64,000 nt of DNA from Polynucleobacter sp. MWH-UH35A (lineage in GTDB: Bacteria > Pseudomonadota > Gammaproteobacteria > Burkholderiales > Burkholderiaceae), in contig NZ_CP061285.1 in assembly GCF_018687075.1 (NCBI RefSeq), positions 1,674,001-1,738,000 on the forward strand. The letters are read 5' to 3'. The translations under genes were made by a program, and so were the position numbers. The notes under the pieces are model-generated. The model was given only the letters and a program-made list of their open reading frames with translations. It was not told the origin of the DNA and did no database searches. This document shows, in pieces, positions 11,483 through 25,312 of this stretch (positions within the stretch are counted from its first letter, which is position 1; each line of letters opens with the position of its first letter).

Positions 11483-13342
11483 ATGAATCGCTATCCTCTC
11501 TGGAAATATCTAGTTATCGCCGTTGCTTTATTAATCGGCGGACTATATTCATTACCCAATTTCTATGGTGAGGCTCCAGCGGTACAAGTCTCGTCTGCCA
11601 AGCCAACCATCAAGGTTGATTTGGCAACGCAGTCTCGCGTCGAGAAGATTCTGACTGAAGCCAACATTAATAACACTGGCGTTTTCTTTGAAGTCGCCGG
11701 CAATGTTGGCTCCATTAAGGTTCGTTTTGATAACACCGATATTCAACTACGTGCCCGTGATCTCTTACAGCAAAAGTTAAATATTGATCAAAACGATCCA
11801 AATTACACCGTTGCATTAAATTTGCTGTCCAATACCCCGGGCTGGCTTAATGCAATGAATGCATTACCCATGCCTCTGGGCCTTGATCTACGTGGTGGCG
11901 TCTACTTCCTATTGCAAGTAGATATGAAGGGCGCTGTTCAGAAAAAAGTTACTTCTTTAGCAACCGATATTCGTAGCCAACTACGCGACAAGAGCATTCG
12001 TCATCAAGGTATTGAACGTGGTACTGATTTCATCAGCATTAATTTTGGCAGCACCGCCGATGCAGAAGCGGCACGCACAGTATTGATGACTAGCCAGCCT
12101 GAGCTCATTTGGCAAGTCAAGCCTACTGGCCTCTCACCCAAACTGGTAGGTGAATTTAAACCAACAGCATTAAAAGAAATTCAAGATAATGCGGTTAAAC
12201 AAAACATCATCACATTAAATAAACGCGTCAATGAATTGGCTGTTAAAGAACCAGTCATTCAACAACAAGGTGCTGAGCGCATTGTGGTGCAATTGCCAGG
12301 CGTACAAGATACAGCGCGCGCAAAAGATATTATTGGCCGTACAGCAACGCTCGAGTCTCGTTTAGCCGACCCCTTGGTATCAACCATTAGCCTAGGCGAA
12401 ACAGCGCCCCCTGGCATGGATACATTCCGTTTTGGAGAAAACCGGTTAGGCGTCTTTAAGAAATCGGTGATCTTCAGTGGTGATCGCATTACTGATGCTA
12501 GCGCCGGCTTTGACCAAAACCAACGTCCTGCAGTAAACATCTCGCTTGATGCCGCTGGTGGTCGCGTCATGCAAGAGGTTACTCGTGAAAACATTGGCAA
12601 GCCGATGGGTATGATCTTGTTTGAAAAAGGCAAAGGTGAAGTGCTGACTATTGCCACGATTCAAAGTGAATTTGGCTCTAAGTTTCAAATTACCGGCCAA
12701 CCCACCACAGAGAGTGCAAATGACTTGGCGCTGTTATTGCGTGCAGGCTCTTTAGCTGCGCCTATGGAAATTATTGAAGAGCGTACTATTGGACCAAGCC
12801 TTGGTGCAGAGAATATTGAAAAGGGTTTTAAATCCCTCTTAATTGGCTTCACTGCCATCTCCATTTTTATGGTGGCTTACTACTTACTGTTTGGCACCTT
12901 CTCTGTAGTCGCTCTGGCTGTCAACCTGTTATTACTGATCTCAGTGTTATCGATGTTGCAAGCTACACTCACATTGCCAGGTATCGCTGCGATGGCCTTA
13001 GCTCTGGGTATGGCAATTGACTCCAACGTTCTAATTAATGAACGTATTCGGGAAGAGTTGCGTAATGGTGCTTCACCGCAATCAGCTATTGCCGTAGGTT
13101 TTGATAAAGCCTGGGCAACAATTTTGGACTCCAACGTAACCACATTAATTGCGGGCCTGGCGCTTCTGGCGTTTGGTTCAGGACCTATTAAAGGCTTCGC
13201 AGTAGTTCACTGTCTGGGCATTCTGACTTCAATGTTCTCGGCTGTCTTCTTCTCACGTGGCCTTGTTAACCTCTGGTACGGCAGACACAAGAAGATTCAA
13301 AAGCTCGCTATCGGCCAAGTTTGGCGCCCACAGGAGAAATAA
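11483..13342 (+). CDS. secD: Protein translocase subunit SecD
   Basis: SecD uses proton motive force with SecF to pull exported proteins through SecYEG. The 619-residue protein has an N-terminal helix, a large periplasmic portion (about 30-440) with the P1 signature GLDLRGGVYFLLQVD, and five C-terminal helices with the conserved GMAIDSNVLINERIREELRNG. The length is usual for betaproteobacteria. It is followed after 3 bp by secF and forms one unit with yajC. Confidence 0.95.
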   Translation: MNRYPLWKYLVIAVALLIGGLYSLPNFYGEAPAVQVSSAKPTIKVDLATQSRVEKILTEANINNTGVFFEVAGNVGSIKVRFDNTDIQLRARDLLQQKLNIDQNDPNYTVALNLLSNTPGWLNAMNALPMPLGLDLRGGVYFLLQVDMKGAVQKKVTSLATDIRSQLRDKSIRHQGIERGTDFISINFGSTADAEAARTVLMTSQPELIWQVKPTGLSPKLVGEFKPTALKEIQDNAVKQNIITLNKRVNELAVKEPVIQQQGAERIVVQLPGVQDTARAKDIIGRTATLESRLADPLVSTISLGETAPPGMDTFRFGENRLGVFKKSVIFSGDRITDASAGFDQNQRPAVNISLDAAGGRVMQEVTRENIGKPMGMILFEKGKGEVLTIATIQSEFGSKFQITGQPTTESANDLALLLRAGSLAAPMEIIEERTIGPSLGAENIEKGFKSLLIGFTAISIFMVAYYLLFGTFSVVALAVNLLLLISVLSMLQATLTLPGIAAMALALGMAIDSNVLINERIREELRNGASPQSAIAVGFDKAWATILDSNVTTLIAGLALLAFGSGPIKGFAVVHCLGILTSMFSAVFFSRGLVNLWYGRHKKIQKLAIGQVWRPQEK

Positions 13343-13345
13343 GCC

Positions 13346-14320
13346 ATGGAATTTTTCCGGATCAAAAAAGATATTCCATTTATGCGCCATGCATTGGTGC
13401 TCAATGCGATTTCATTAGTTACTTTCCTAGCAGCAGTCTTTTTCCTCTGGCATAGCGGTCTGCACCTCTCCATTGAATTTACTGGCGGCACGGTGATGGA
13501 AGTTAGCTATCCACAAACTGCGCCGTTAGACTCTATTCGCGCCAAAGTTGAGAAACTTGGTTACGCTGATACTCAAATCCAGAACTTTGGCAGCTCACGC
13601 GACGTGATGATTCGCCTGCCTTTGCAAAAAGATGCTGAGGGCAAACTCATTTCCTCAGCCGATCAAAGTACTGCAGTAATGCAGGCGCTTGACCCTGCAG
13701 CGACTGGTGCAAAACTTCAACGTGTTGAATTTGTCGGCCCACAGGTTGGACGTGAATTAGCAATGGATGGCTTGATGGCCTTACTTTTTGTAATCATCGG
13801 CATCGTGGTTTATCTGTCTTTCCGCTTTGAATGGAAGTTTGCAGTAGCAGGCATCATCGCAAACTTGCATGACATTGTGATCATCCTAGGCTTCTTCGCA
13901 TTCTTCCAATGGGAGTTCTCACTTTCCGTATTGGCGGCAGTTCTTGCAGTTCTAGGCTACTCAGTAAATGAATCTGTGGTGATCTTCGACCGTATTCGTG
14001 AAAACTTCCGCAAGTACCGGAAGATGAATACCCGTGAAATTATTGATAACGCCATCACCAGCACCATCAGCCGGACGGTCATTACCCACGGTAGTACTGA
14101 GATGATGGTTTTGGCAATGTTGATTTTTGGCGGACCAACACTCTTCTATTTCGCCTTAGCACTGACCATTGGTATTTTGTTTGGCATCTACTCTTCAGTG
14201 TTCGTTGCTGCGGCATTAGCCATGTGGCTTGGTGTTAAACGCGAAGATTTAGTCAAAGGCGATAAAAAGCCAGGTGATGACGCCCGTAAAGATGATCCCA
14301 ACTATGGGGCAACGGTTTAA
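13346..14320 (+). CDS. secF: Protein translocase subunit SecF
   Basis: The smaller partner of SecD, 324 residues, an RND-type inner-membrane protein. The first helix is followed by the signature IEFTGGTVMEVSY in the periplasmic domain, and the C-terminal five-helix block carries VLGYSVNESVVIFDRIRENFRK. An acidic and basic soluble tail (GDKKPGDDARKDDPN) ends the protein. It follows secD with a 3-bp gap and is convergent, nearly touching, with waaA. Confidence 0.95.
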   Translation: MEFFRIKKDIPFMRHALVLNAISLVTFLAAVFFLWHSGLHLSIEFTGGTVMEVSYPQTAPLDSIRAKVEKLGYADTQIQNFGSSRDVMIRLPLQKDAEGKLISSADQSTAVMQALDPAATGAKLQRVEFVGPQVGRELAMDGLMALLFVIIGIVVYLSFRFEWKFAVAGIIANLHDIVIILGFFAFFQWEFSLSVLAAVLAVLGYSVNESVVIFDRIRENFRKYRKMNTREIIDNAITSTISRTVITHGSTEMMVLAMLIFGGPTLFYFALALTIGILFGIYSSVFVAAALAMWLGVKREDLVKGDKKPGDDARKDDPNYGATV

Positions 14321-14321
14321 G

Positions 14322-17134
<2,813 letters not shown>

Positions 17135-17148
17135 CTATACTTGAGTCC

Positions 17149-17763
17149 ATGAAACTCATCGGATCCCTCACCAGCCCCTATGTACGCAAAGTACGCATTG
17201 TTTTTAACGAGAAAAAGGTCGATATAGACCTCGAATTGGAGAATGTCTGGGCAGCAGACACCAAAATCGCCTCTACAAACCCCTTAGGAAAGGTGCCCTG
17301 CCTGATTGCTGACGATGGCGAGGCTATTTATGACTCCCGCGTCATTGCCGAATACGCTGACGGCCTCAGCCCAGTGAGCAAGCTCATTCCAACTGATAAT
17401 CGTGAGCGTGCCTCAGTAAAAACCTGGGAAGCGCTCGCAGACGGAATTATGGATGCGAGTATTTTGGCTCGATTAGAGCAAACCTTGCGCCCAGTAGAGC
17501 AACAAAGTCAAACTTGGTGCGACCGCCAAATGGGCAAGATCGACACTGCTCTGCGTCAAATGTCTGAGCAACTAGGTGAAAATGCCTGGTGTCACGGCAA
17601 TCAAATGACCTTAGCCGATATCGCTGTTGGTTGCGCTGTTGGCTACTTACTATTTCGCTTTCCAGAAGTGAAATGGCAAACCCAATATCCAAACCTAGAT
17701 CGCCTCTATCAAAAATTATTGCAGCGCCCTTCTTTCATTGAAACTGAACCTCCCGCTGCTTAA
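17149..17763 (+). CDS. Glutathione S-transferase family protein
   Basis: A 204-residue cytosolic GST-fold protein. The thioredoxin-like N domain starts MKLIGSLTSPYVRKVRI with the serine expected at the glutathione thiol site, and continues NPLGKVPCLIADDGEAIYDSRVI (SNAIL/TRAIL-type glutathione-binding loop). The C domain is all-helical with NQMTLADIAVGCAVGYL. Start chosen at 17149 because the GST fold begins there; 17 further upstream codons are open but not conserved. Substrate unknown. It stands alone, divergent from purB, and is followed by an intrinsic terminator. Confidence 0.85.
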   Translation: MKLIGSLTSPYVRKVRIVFNEKKVDIDLELENVWAADTKIASTNPLGKVPCLIADDGEAIYDSRVIAEYADGLSPVSKLIPTDNRERASVKTWEALADGIMDASILARLEQTLRPVEQQSQTWCDRQMGKIDTALRQMSEQLGENAWCHGNQMTLADIAVGCAVGYLLFRFPEVKWQTQYPNLDRLYQKLLQRPSFIETEPPAA

Positions 17764-17791
17764 TGAAATGCAATTCATCCAGCGCCTCAAT

Positions 17792-17821
17792 AAAAAAGCC
17801 AATCCATTGATTGGCTTTTTT
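17792..17821 (+). terminator. Intrinsic terminator after the GST gene
   Basis: An inverted repeat AAAAAGCCAATC / GATTGGCTTTTT with a CATT loop followed by a run of T. The A-run on the other side means it can also terminate mnmA transcription coming from the opposite direction, so it is probably bidirectional. Confidence 0.9.
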
Positions 17822-17843
17822 CTTTGCTATTCGATGTTAAAAA

Positions 17844-18959
17844 TTATGCAGAAATAATTCCGCCACCTAAGCAAACATCGCCATCGTAAAGAACAGCAGA
17901 TTGTCCGGGTGTCACTGCCCACTGCGCATCTGGAAAACTCAAATCAAAACTCTGTGCCTCATTACCGACACTCAAACTACAGGCAGAATCCGCTTGACGA
18001 TAGCGAGTCTTGGCCGAATAATTTCCAGGTGTCGGTGCGCCACCAGAAACCCAACTTGCATCCATCGCAGAAAGCTGGTTAGCCAATAGCCACGGGTGTT
18101 CGTGACCTTGCGCTACATACAGAGTGTTGTTCGGAACATCCTTACGCGCTACATACCAAGCATCACCATTGCCGTCCTGACTGCCGCCCAAACCAATACC
18201 TTTGCGCTGACCCAAGGTAAAGAAGGCTAAGCCCATATGCTCACCGACAATTTTGCCCTCTGGCGTTTTAATGGGGCCTGGTACGCGGGGTAAATAACGA
18301 TTTAAGAATTCTCTAAAAGGACGTTCACCGATAAAACAAATTCCAGTGGAGTCTTTCTTTTTGGCATTGTGCAAACCAATTTGCTCGGCAATTTTTCTCA
18401 CCTCTGTTTTTGGAATTTCGCCAAGAGGAAACAGCACATTTGCCAATTGTTGTTGAGTGAGACGATGCAAGAAATAACTTTGATCCTTGCTGGCATCAAC
18501 TGCTTTTAATAACTGAACTTTTCCGTTCTCATGACGCACACGCGCATAGTGTCCAGTAGCAATCGCATCAGCACCCAAACTCATGGCGTGATCCAGAAAT
18601 GCCTTGAACTTAATTTCGGCATTACATAAAACATCGGGATTCGGTGTTCGCCCTGCAGCATATTCCCGCAAGAAATCCGCAAATACGCGTTCGCGGTATT
18701 CAGCAGCAAAGTTGACCGCCTCAACATCGATTCCGATCATATCGGCTACCGAGACCACGTCGAGCCAATCCTGACGCGCTGAACAGTACTCATCGTTATC
18801 GTCATCCTCCCAATTTTTCATGAAAAGGCCAATAACTTCAAAACCTTGCTTTTTGAGCATCCAGGCAGCAACCGACGAATCTACCCCTCCAGACATGCCA
18901 ATAACGACTTTCTTGGGCTGGGAGGACAAGATTGGGGAAGAATTGAGCGAGATCATCAA
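17844..18959 (-). CDS. mnmA: tRNA-specific 2-thiouridylase MnmA
   Basis: MnmA adds sulfur to U34 of Lys, Glu and Gln tRNAs using ATP and persulfide sulfur. The 371-residue protein shows the PP-loop GMSGGVDSS (about residues 22-30), the first catalytic cysteine in [12 protein letters not shown], the second in [13 protein letters not shown], and the central and C-terminal beta domains. It converges with the GST gene and is divergent from pntA across a 175-bp region holding a long palindrome. Confidence 0.95.
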   Translation of the reverse strand: MMISLNSSPILSSQPKKVVIGMSGGVDSSVAAWMLKKQGFEVIGLFMKNWEDDDNDEYCSARQDWLDVVSVADMIGIDVEAVNFAAEYRERVFADFLREYAAGRTPNPDVLCNAEIKFKAFLDHAMSLGADAIATGHYARVRHENGKVQLLKAVDASKDQSYFLHRLTQQQLANVLFPLGEIPKTEVRKIAEQIGLHNAKKKDSTGICFIGERPFREFLNRYLPRVPGPIKTPEGKIVGEHMGLAFFTLGQRKGIGLGGSQDGNGDAWYVARKDVPNNTLYVAQGHEHPWLLANQLSAMDASWVSGGAPTPGNYSAKTRYRQADSACSLSVGNEAQSFDLSFPDAQWAVTPGQSAVLYDGDVCLGGGIISA

Positions 18960-19063
18960 AAAATGCGAGAATTCAACATAAGCTAATAAATCCCATTGTA
19001 GAAGCCTTAGAGAAAATTAGCGCAAATCTGAGTGGGTTTAAAAGGCTTTATATATAAGGGTAT

Positions 19064-19091
19064 GTATATATACGCAATTGCGTATATATAC
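19064..19091. promoter_or_regulatory. 28-bp perfect palindrome upstream of pntAA
   Basis: The bases form a perfect inverted repeat with 14-base arms, GTATATATACGCAA and its exact complement, without a spacer. It ends 43 bp before the pntAA start codon, in the only non-coding space between mnmA and pnt. Symmetry and position suggest an operator for a dimeric transcription factor controlling transhydrogenase expression; the regulator is not identifiable here. It lacks a T-run, so it is not a terminator. Confidence 0.6.
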
Positions 19092-19134
19092 CTAAAATAG
19101 ATTTCTTGAAAATTTTTGCTTTTGGAGACATGCC

Positions 19135-20265
19135 ATGCGCATAGGAGTGCCACTGGAAACAAGGCCTGGGGAAACTCGAGTAGCCGCCACACCAGAAACC
19201 GTTAAAAAACTCATCGGTCAAGGTCATACCGTAGTTATTCAAAAAGACGCCGGATTACAAGCCAGCCAACCCGACTCCGCTTATGTGGCCGTGGGCGCCA
19301 GCATCGGCAGCGCTGCGGATGCGTTTGGTGCCGAGATTGTTCTCAAAGTGCGCGCACCCGAAGCGTCTGAACTCAAGCAAATTAAATCTGGCGCCGTACT
19401 CTTGGGAATGCTTGACCCGTTTGATAACGACATGATTGCCGCAATGGCTGCACAAGGCGTTACCGCATTCTCATTAGAAGCGGCGCCTCGTACAACCCGT
19501 GCGCAAAGCATGGACGTTTTATCCTCCCAAGCCAATATTGCTGGATATAAAGCGGTGATGGTTGCTGCAAATGAATATCAGCGCTTTATGCCAATGTTGA
19601 TGACTGCCGCAGGAACGGTAAAAGCAGCGCGTGTACTCATCTTGGGTGCTGGCGTTGCCGGCTTGCAAGCCATTGCCACTGCAAAGCGTCTTGGTGCTGT
19701 GATTGAGGCATCCGATGTCCGTCCCGCTGCTAAAGAACAAATTGAATCACTGGGTGCAAAGTTTGTTGACGTGCCCTATGAAACTGATGAAGAGCGTGAG
19801 ATCGCTCAAGGAGTTGGTGGCTATGCCCGTCCAATGCCTGAGGCATGGATGAAGCGCCAAGCAGCTTTAGTTGCTGAGCGGGCACAACAAGCCGATATCG
19901 TGATTACTACTGCATTAATCCCAGGACGTAAGCCACCTGTTCTCTTGCATAGCGATACTGTTGCCAATATGAAGCCTGGCTCGATAGTAATCGACCTAGC
20001 TGCAGGCAAAGGTGACAACGGCTCCGGTAACTGCCCGCTAACGCAAGCAGACAAAGTTATTGATGCGAATGGCGTGAAGATTGTTGGTTACACCAATTTG
20101 GCCAGCATGGTTGCAGCAGATGCTTCCGCTCTCTATGCACGCAACTTGCTCGATTTCATGAAACTCATTGTGGATAAGGAAGCTAAATTGGTTATCCCAA
20201 GTGACGATGACATCGTTACCGCTTGCTTAATGTGCCGTGATGGTCAAGCCATCCGCAAAAACTAA
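19135..20265 (+). CDS. pntAA: NAD(P) transhydrogenase alpha subunit, part 1 (soluble NAD-binding domain)
   Basis: Domain I of proton-translocating transhydrogenase, which moves hydride from NADH to NADP+ using the proton gradient. The 376-residue protein has AlaDH/PNT N- and C-domains with the NAD-binding motif GAGVAGLQAI (about residues 174-183) and VRPAAKEQIESLGA. It starts MRIGVPLETRPGETRVAATP; GGAG lies 7 bases before this ATG. Alpha is split into two genes, as in Rhodospirillum-type enzymes, with pntAB 24 bp downstream. Confidence 0.94.
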   Translation: MRIGVPLETRPGETRVAATPETVKKLIGQGHTVVIQKDAGLQASQPDSAYVAVGASIGSAADAFGAEIVLKVRAPEASELKQIKSGAVLLGMLDPFDNDMIAAMAAQGVTAFSLEAAPRTTRAQSMDVLSSQANIAGYKAVMVAANEYQRFMPMLMTAAGTVKAARVLILGAGVAGLQAIATAKRLGAVIEASDVRPAAKEQIESLGAKFVDVPYETDEEREIAQGVGGYARPMPEAWMKRQAALVAERAQQADIVITTALIPGRKPPVLLHSDTVANMKPGSIVIDLAAGKGDNGSGNCPLTQADKVIDANGVKIVGYTNLASMVAADASALYARNLLDFMKLIVDKEAKLVIPSDDDIVTACLMCRDGQAIRKN

Positions 20266-20289
20266 TAGTAAAAATACTAAGGAAATACT

Positions 20290-20631
20290 ATGGATCTCGC
20301 TGCCTTTCAAAGCATCCTCACCGTTCAAAACATTACCGTGTTTGTATTGGCTATTTTTGTTGGCTATCACGTAGTTTGGAACGTTACGCCAGCATTACAT
20401 ACACCCTTAATGGCTGTAACAAATGCGATCTCCGGCATCATCATCGTTGGCGCCCTATTGCAGACCGAAGTAATCGGTGGCGATGAAATCACCCTCACCA
20501 GCATTATTGGTGCGGTTGCTGTGTTCCTAGCATCTATCAATATTTTTGGTGGCTTTATGGTCACCCGTCGCATGCTTGAGATGTTTAAGAAAAAAGCACC
20601 TAAAACAAACTCAGCTGATGCTGCTAAATAA
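20290..20631 (+). CDS. pntAB: NAD(P) transhydrogenase alpha subunit, part 2 (membrane domain)
   Basis: A 113-residue membrane protein with three hydrophobic helices (about residues 12-30, 38-57 and 71-92), including the signature [20 protein letters not shown], which forms the alpha-side half of the proton channel (domain II). A charged lysine-rich tail follows. It sits between pntAA and pntB with short gaps, and its size matches separate PntAB subunits. Confidence 0.94.
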   Translation: MDLAAFQSILTVQNITVFVLAIFVGYHVVWNVTPALHTPLMAVTNAISGIIIVGALLQTEVIGGDEITLTSIIGAVAVFLASINIFGGFMVTRRMLEMFKKKAPKTNSADAAK

Positions 20632-20662
20632 ATAGAACAAGACCTATACAGAGACCAAAACT

Positions 20663-22030
20663 ATGTCAAACATAACCGCTATTTCTTATCTCATCTCATC
20701 GGTGTTGTTCATCCTCGCTTTGCGCGGCCTATCTTCACCAACCACATCACGCCAAGGTAATACTTTCGGCATGATTGGTATGCTGCTTGCAGTCATTACC
20801 ACTTTCTTCATTCCAGATTTCAAGCCAGTCGTCTCATTAATTGGTGCCGCTATTGTGGGTGGTGCGATTATTGGAACGATTGCAGCTAAGCGTGTGCAAA
20901 TGACCAAGATGCCAGAGTTGGTTGCGTTGATGCACTCCTTTGTTGGCTTATCAGCTGTGTTGATTGCAATTGCAGCTGTATTTAATCCAGCGCATGACCA
21001 TACTGGCGCCCAGAAGATCGAACTCTTTATCGGCGCATTTATTGGCGCCATAACCTTTACTGCGTCGGTCATTGCATTCGGCAAGTTATCCGGCAAGGTC
21101 AGCGGTAAACCAGTGAGTTTTGCGGGCCAGCATTTGCTTAACTTAATCCTAGCTGTCTTGATGGTAGGCGCTGGTATTGCGTATTACATGGGTGATAGCC
21201 ATGCAGCCTTCTTGGCAATGTGCGCGATTGCCTTGGTATTGGGTGTGACTTTGATTATCCCTATCGGTGGCGCCGATATGCCAGTGGTTGTATCTATGTT
21301 GAACAGTTATTCTGGTTGGGCTGCAGCCGGTATTGGCTTCACCTTAAACAATCCTGTATTGATTATTGCGGGTGCTTGCGTAGGCTCATCAGGTGCGATT
21401 TTGTCTTACATCATGTGTAAAGCGATGAACCGCTCCATTCTGGCGGTCTTGCTTGGTGGATTTGGCGCTGAAACTGCTGCAGGTGGCGGTGACGATGGTG
21501 GTCCTAAAAACTACAAAACTGGCTCCCCTGAAGATGCTGCCTTCCTCATGGAAAATGCGGACACTGTAATTATTGTTCCTGGCTATGGCTTAGCAGTGGC
21601 TCGTGCTCAACACGCCCTAAAAGAATTGACTGAAAAGTTGACTCACCATGGTGTAACTGTGAAGTATGCGATTCACCCTGTTGCTGGACGTATGCCTGGC
21701 CATATGAACGTTCTCTTGGCGGAAGCTGAAGTTCCATACGATCAAGTATTCGAGATGGAAGATATCAACAGTGATTTTGGTCAAGCCGACGTAGTCTTGG
21801 TGCTTGGTGCTAACGACGTTGTTAACCCAGCAGCACGCACTCCAGGCAGCCCAATCTTCGGCATGCCGATCTTGGAAGCGTTTAAAGCCAAAACCATTAT
21901 TGTGAACAAGCGCTCTATGGCGGCTGGTTATGCCGGCCTAGATAACGAGCTTTTCTACATGGATAAAACCATGATGGTCTTCGGTGATGCGAAGAAGGTC
22001 GTGGAAGATATGGTTAAAGCTGTTGAGTAA
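20663..22030 (+). CDS. pntB: NAD(P) transhydrogenase beta subunit
   Basis: This 455-residue protein provides the remaining membrane helices (about residues 1-260) and the NADP-binding domain III at the C terminus, with VPGYGLAVARAQH, HPVAGRMPGHMNVLLAEA, GANDVVNPAA and NKRSMAAGYAG. It is the last gene of the pnt operon and is followed by an intrinsic terminator 25 bp on. Role: NADPH supply coupled to proton entry. Confidence 0.95.
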   Translation: MSNITAISYLISSVLFILALRGLSSPTTSRQGNTFGMIGMLLAVITTFFIPDFKPVVSLIGAAIVGGAIIGTIAAKRVQMTKMPELVALMHSFVGLSAVLIAIAAVFNPAHDHTGAQKIELFIGAFIGAITFTASVIAFGKLSGKVSGKPVSFAGQHLLNLILAVLMVGAGIAYYMGDSHAAFLAMCAIALVLGVTLIIPIGGADMPVVVSMLNSYSGWAAAGIGFTLNNPVLIIAGACVGSSGAILSYIMCKAMNRSILAVLLGGFGAETAAGGGDDGGPKNYKTGSPEDAAFLMENADTVIIVPGYGLAVARAQHALKELTEKLTHHGVTVKYAIHPVAGRMPGHMNVLLAEAEVPYDQVFEMEDINSDFGQADVVLVLGANDVVNPAARTPGSPIFGMPILEAFKAKTIIVNKRSMAAGYAGLDNELFYMDKTMMVFGDAKKVVEDMVKAVE

Positions 22031-22054
22031 TCCAACGCAAATGCCATATAAAAG

Positions 22055-22076
22055 ACCGCCTTCGGGCGGTTTTTTA
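22055..22076 (+). terminator. Intrinsic terminator of the pnt operon
   Basis: ACCGCC-TTCG-GGCGGT hairpin with a UUCG-type tetraloop followed by six T, just after pntB. Confidence 0.93.
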
Positions 22077-22115
22077 TTGATTAGGTAAAGATGCGTTGCC
22101 ATTGCCGCATCAAAT

Positions 22116-22147
22116 AAAAACGCCCAGTCTTTTGAACCGGGCGTTTT
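22116..22147 (-). terminator. Intrinsic terminator of groESL
   Basis: On the reverse strand, AAAACGCCC pairs with GGGCGTTTTT around a 13-base loop and ends in a T-run, 37 bp after the groEL stop. Confidence 0.88.
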
Positions 22148-22183
22148 AGTTTCTTCAGCGAACTCGCTGGAGAGGTAAGGCTA

Positions 22184-23851
<1,668 letters not shown>

Positions 23852-23864
23852 TTAAATACCGAAA

Positions 23865-24155
23865 TTATTTCTGTACAACAGCCATGATGTCGTCTTCACG
23901 CATCACAATGAGTTCTTCGCTGTCAACTTTTACTGTTTGACCGGCATATTTGCCGAACAACACGCGATCGCCTACTTTGACGTCAGGTGCGTTTAATTTG
24001 CCGCTGTCATCGCGCTTGCCTGGACCAACTGCCAAAACCTCACCTTGATCAGGCTTTTCTGCAGCAGCGTCAGGAATGATGATTCCGGAAGCAGTTTTTG
24101 ATTCTTGATCTAAACGCTTGATGATTACGCGATCATGTAAGGGACGCAAATTCAT
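23865..24155 (-). CDS. groES: Co-chaperonin GroES (10 kDa)
   Basis: A 96-residue lid of the GroEL chamber. It starts [18 protein letters not shown], has the mobile loop region [12 protein letters not shown] (about residues 20-31) and ends [16 protein letters not shown]. First gene of the groESL operon, preceded by a CIRCE-controlled sigma-70 promoter. Confidence 0.97.
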   Translation of the reverse strand: MNLRPLHDRVIIKRLDQESKTASGIIIPDAAAEKPDQGEVLAVGPGKRDDSGKLNAPDVKVGDRVLFGKYAGQTVKVDSEELIVMREDDIMAVVQK

Positions 24156-24264
24156 CTCTTCTCCTATGTTAGTAAGTGTTAACTATTTAAATAAACTATA
24201 TAAATCAATGCTTTACAATCTCAATACACGGAACTTAAGGACAATTTACCAATAAATCACCTTT

Positions 24265-24291
24265 TTAGCACTCGCGTGTAGGGAGTGCTGA
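24265..24291. promoter_or_regulatory. CIRCE operator (HrcA site) of groESL
   Basis: TTAGCACTC-N9-GAGTGCTGA matches the CIRCE consensus TTAGCACTC-N9-GAGTGCTAA with one mismatch in the right arm. It lies immediately downstream of the -10 of the groES promoter, where HrcA binding would block transcription until heat shock titrates GroEL. Confidence 0.93.
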
Positions 24292-24320
24292 TTATATAGG
24301 TCTCATTCCCAGCATTTCAA
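24291..24320 (-). promoter_or_regulatory. Sigma-70 promoter of groESL
   Basis: On the reverse strand a -35 TTGAAA (24315-24320) and a -10 TATAAT (24291-24296) are separated by 18 bp. The CIRCE element overlaps the end of the -10 and the start region, leaving a leader of about 130 nt before groES. No separate sigma-32 consensus was evident to me. Confidence 0.8.
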
Positions 24321-24420
24321 GGGTGAATCAACATAAATTCTTTAAGGATTTAGCTTTTTTATAATAAGGACAGGTTGGTAGGCCAATTCCTACAGATAAA
24401 TCAGCCCAAAGCCCTTACCG

Positions 24421-24462
24421 CTCCAATCCGTCCTGCCTAGACTGGACAGTCACCGATTGGAG
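24421..24462 (+). promoter_or_regulatory. Leader hairpin that could hide the ribosome site of the EAL-like gene
   Basis: CTCCAATC (24421-24428) is exactly complementary to GATTGGAG (24455-24462), with an inner GTCC/GGAC pairing. The right arm contains the GGAG that lies 7 bases before the ATG at 24470. The leader could fold so that the ribosome site is buried, a possible translational control of the signalling operon. Confidence 0.45.
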
Positions 24463-24469
24463 AATGCTG

Positions 24470-25312
24470 ATGAGCCCGAAATCCCGGCTGTACACGCTTG
24501 TAAAGGCATGGAAGAACAAACCCTTCCAAGAAGTACGAGACGCCTGTGGCGAACCCTGGCTTGGTCTTAGTAGCCAAGCCCTCGAAGAACACCAATCCTG
24601 GTCCAAGCGACAAGCGATTAGTCATGAACCCATTTTTAACTGTAAGGGAACAAAACTGACAGGATCATTATTTAGACCTCTACTGACTGCATCTGACATG
24701 CAACTGCTTCGCCTCTTCATGGAGGGTTTAGACACAGTTGCCTATTGGTATCGTAGTGGCCGCTTTATTCCAGGAATCTTGCCGCTACCTGCAAATGCCT
24801 TAGCCAGAAGTGGCTACGTGGATGCCATGTGCGAGTTGATCTTGAACTCTCGCCTACCGGTGGGTCTCATCAGCATAGGCATTCAAACAATACCAGAGCC
24901 TTGCATTGTCAATGCGTGTAACGAAGGCTTGCTACGCTTGCGACGACTTGGCATCTTGCTTCACTGCCTAAACTTTTCAGGAGGTGTTGACGAATTGCAT
25001 TGGATTAAAGAGATGCAATTAGAGGGGGTTCATATTGATATGGCGCAGATTCGTGAACGTGATCTTGCCAGTGATGTGCTATCCCAATTAAGACAGTCAC
25101 CCTACTCACCCACTCAAATTTATGCAAGCAATATCGGACTAGTCAAGGATTTTGAAAATGCCTCGACCCTCATTGCCGATCATTCATATGGTGGCCTCAT
25201 GATGTCACCCGTAAGCCGACATCAGATGCTACAGATTAATGATAGCCGTATCGCTAAAGCCATTTTTTCGCTGCACCCTCATCCAAACCCAAACCTAAAT
25301 GGAGACAAGTAA
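24470..25312 (+). CDS. Degenerate EAL-domain-like protein
   Basis: A 280-residue protein whose second half has the outline of an EAL phosphodiesterase domain: a substrate-free SRLPVGLISIGIQT strand, then LRRLGILLHCLNFSGGVDELHWIKEM and a VHIDMAQIRERD stretch where active enzymes have KID. The EAL motif and the metal-binding residues are not seen, so it is probably inactive against cyclic di-GMP and may act as a binding or regulatory partner. The start at 24470 fits GGAG spacing better than the ATG at 24464. Its stop touches the regulator gene start (TAATG), making one operon with the BvgAS-like pair. The EAL call rests on recognition of the fold pattern and is moderate. Confidence 0.6.
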   Translation: MSPKSRLYTLVKAWKNKPFQEVRDACGEPWLGLSSQALEEHQSWSKRQAISHEPIFNCKGTKLTGSLFRPLLTASDMQLLRLFMEGLDTVAYWYRSGRFIPGILPLPANALARSGYVDAMCELILNSRLPVGLISIGIQTIPEPCIVNACNEGLLRLRRLGILLHCLNFSGGVDELHWIKEMQLEGVHIDMAQIRERDLASDVLSQLRQSPYSPTQIYASNIGLVKDFENASTLIADHSYGGLMMSPVSRHQMLQINDSRIAKAIFSLHPHPNPNLNGDK

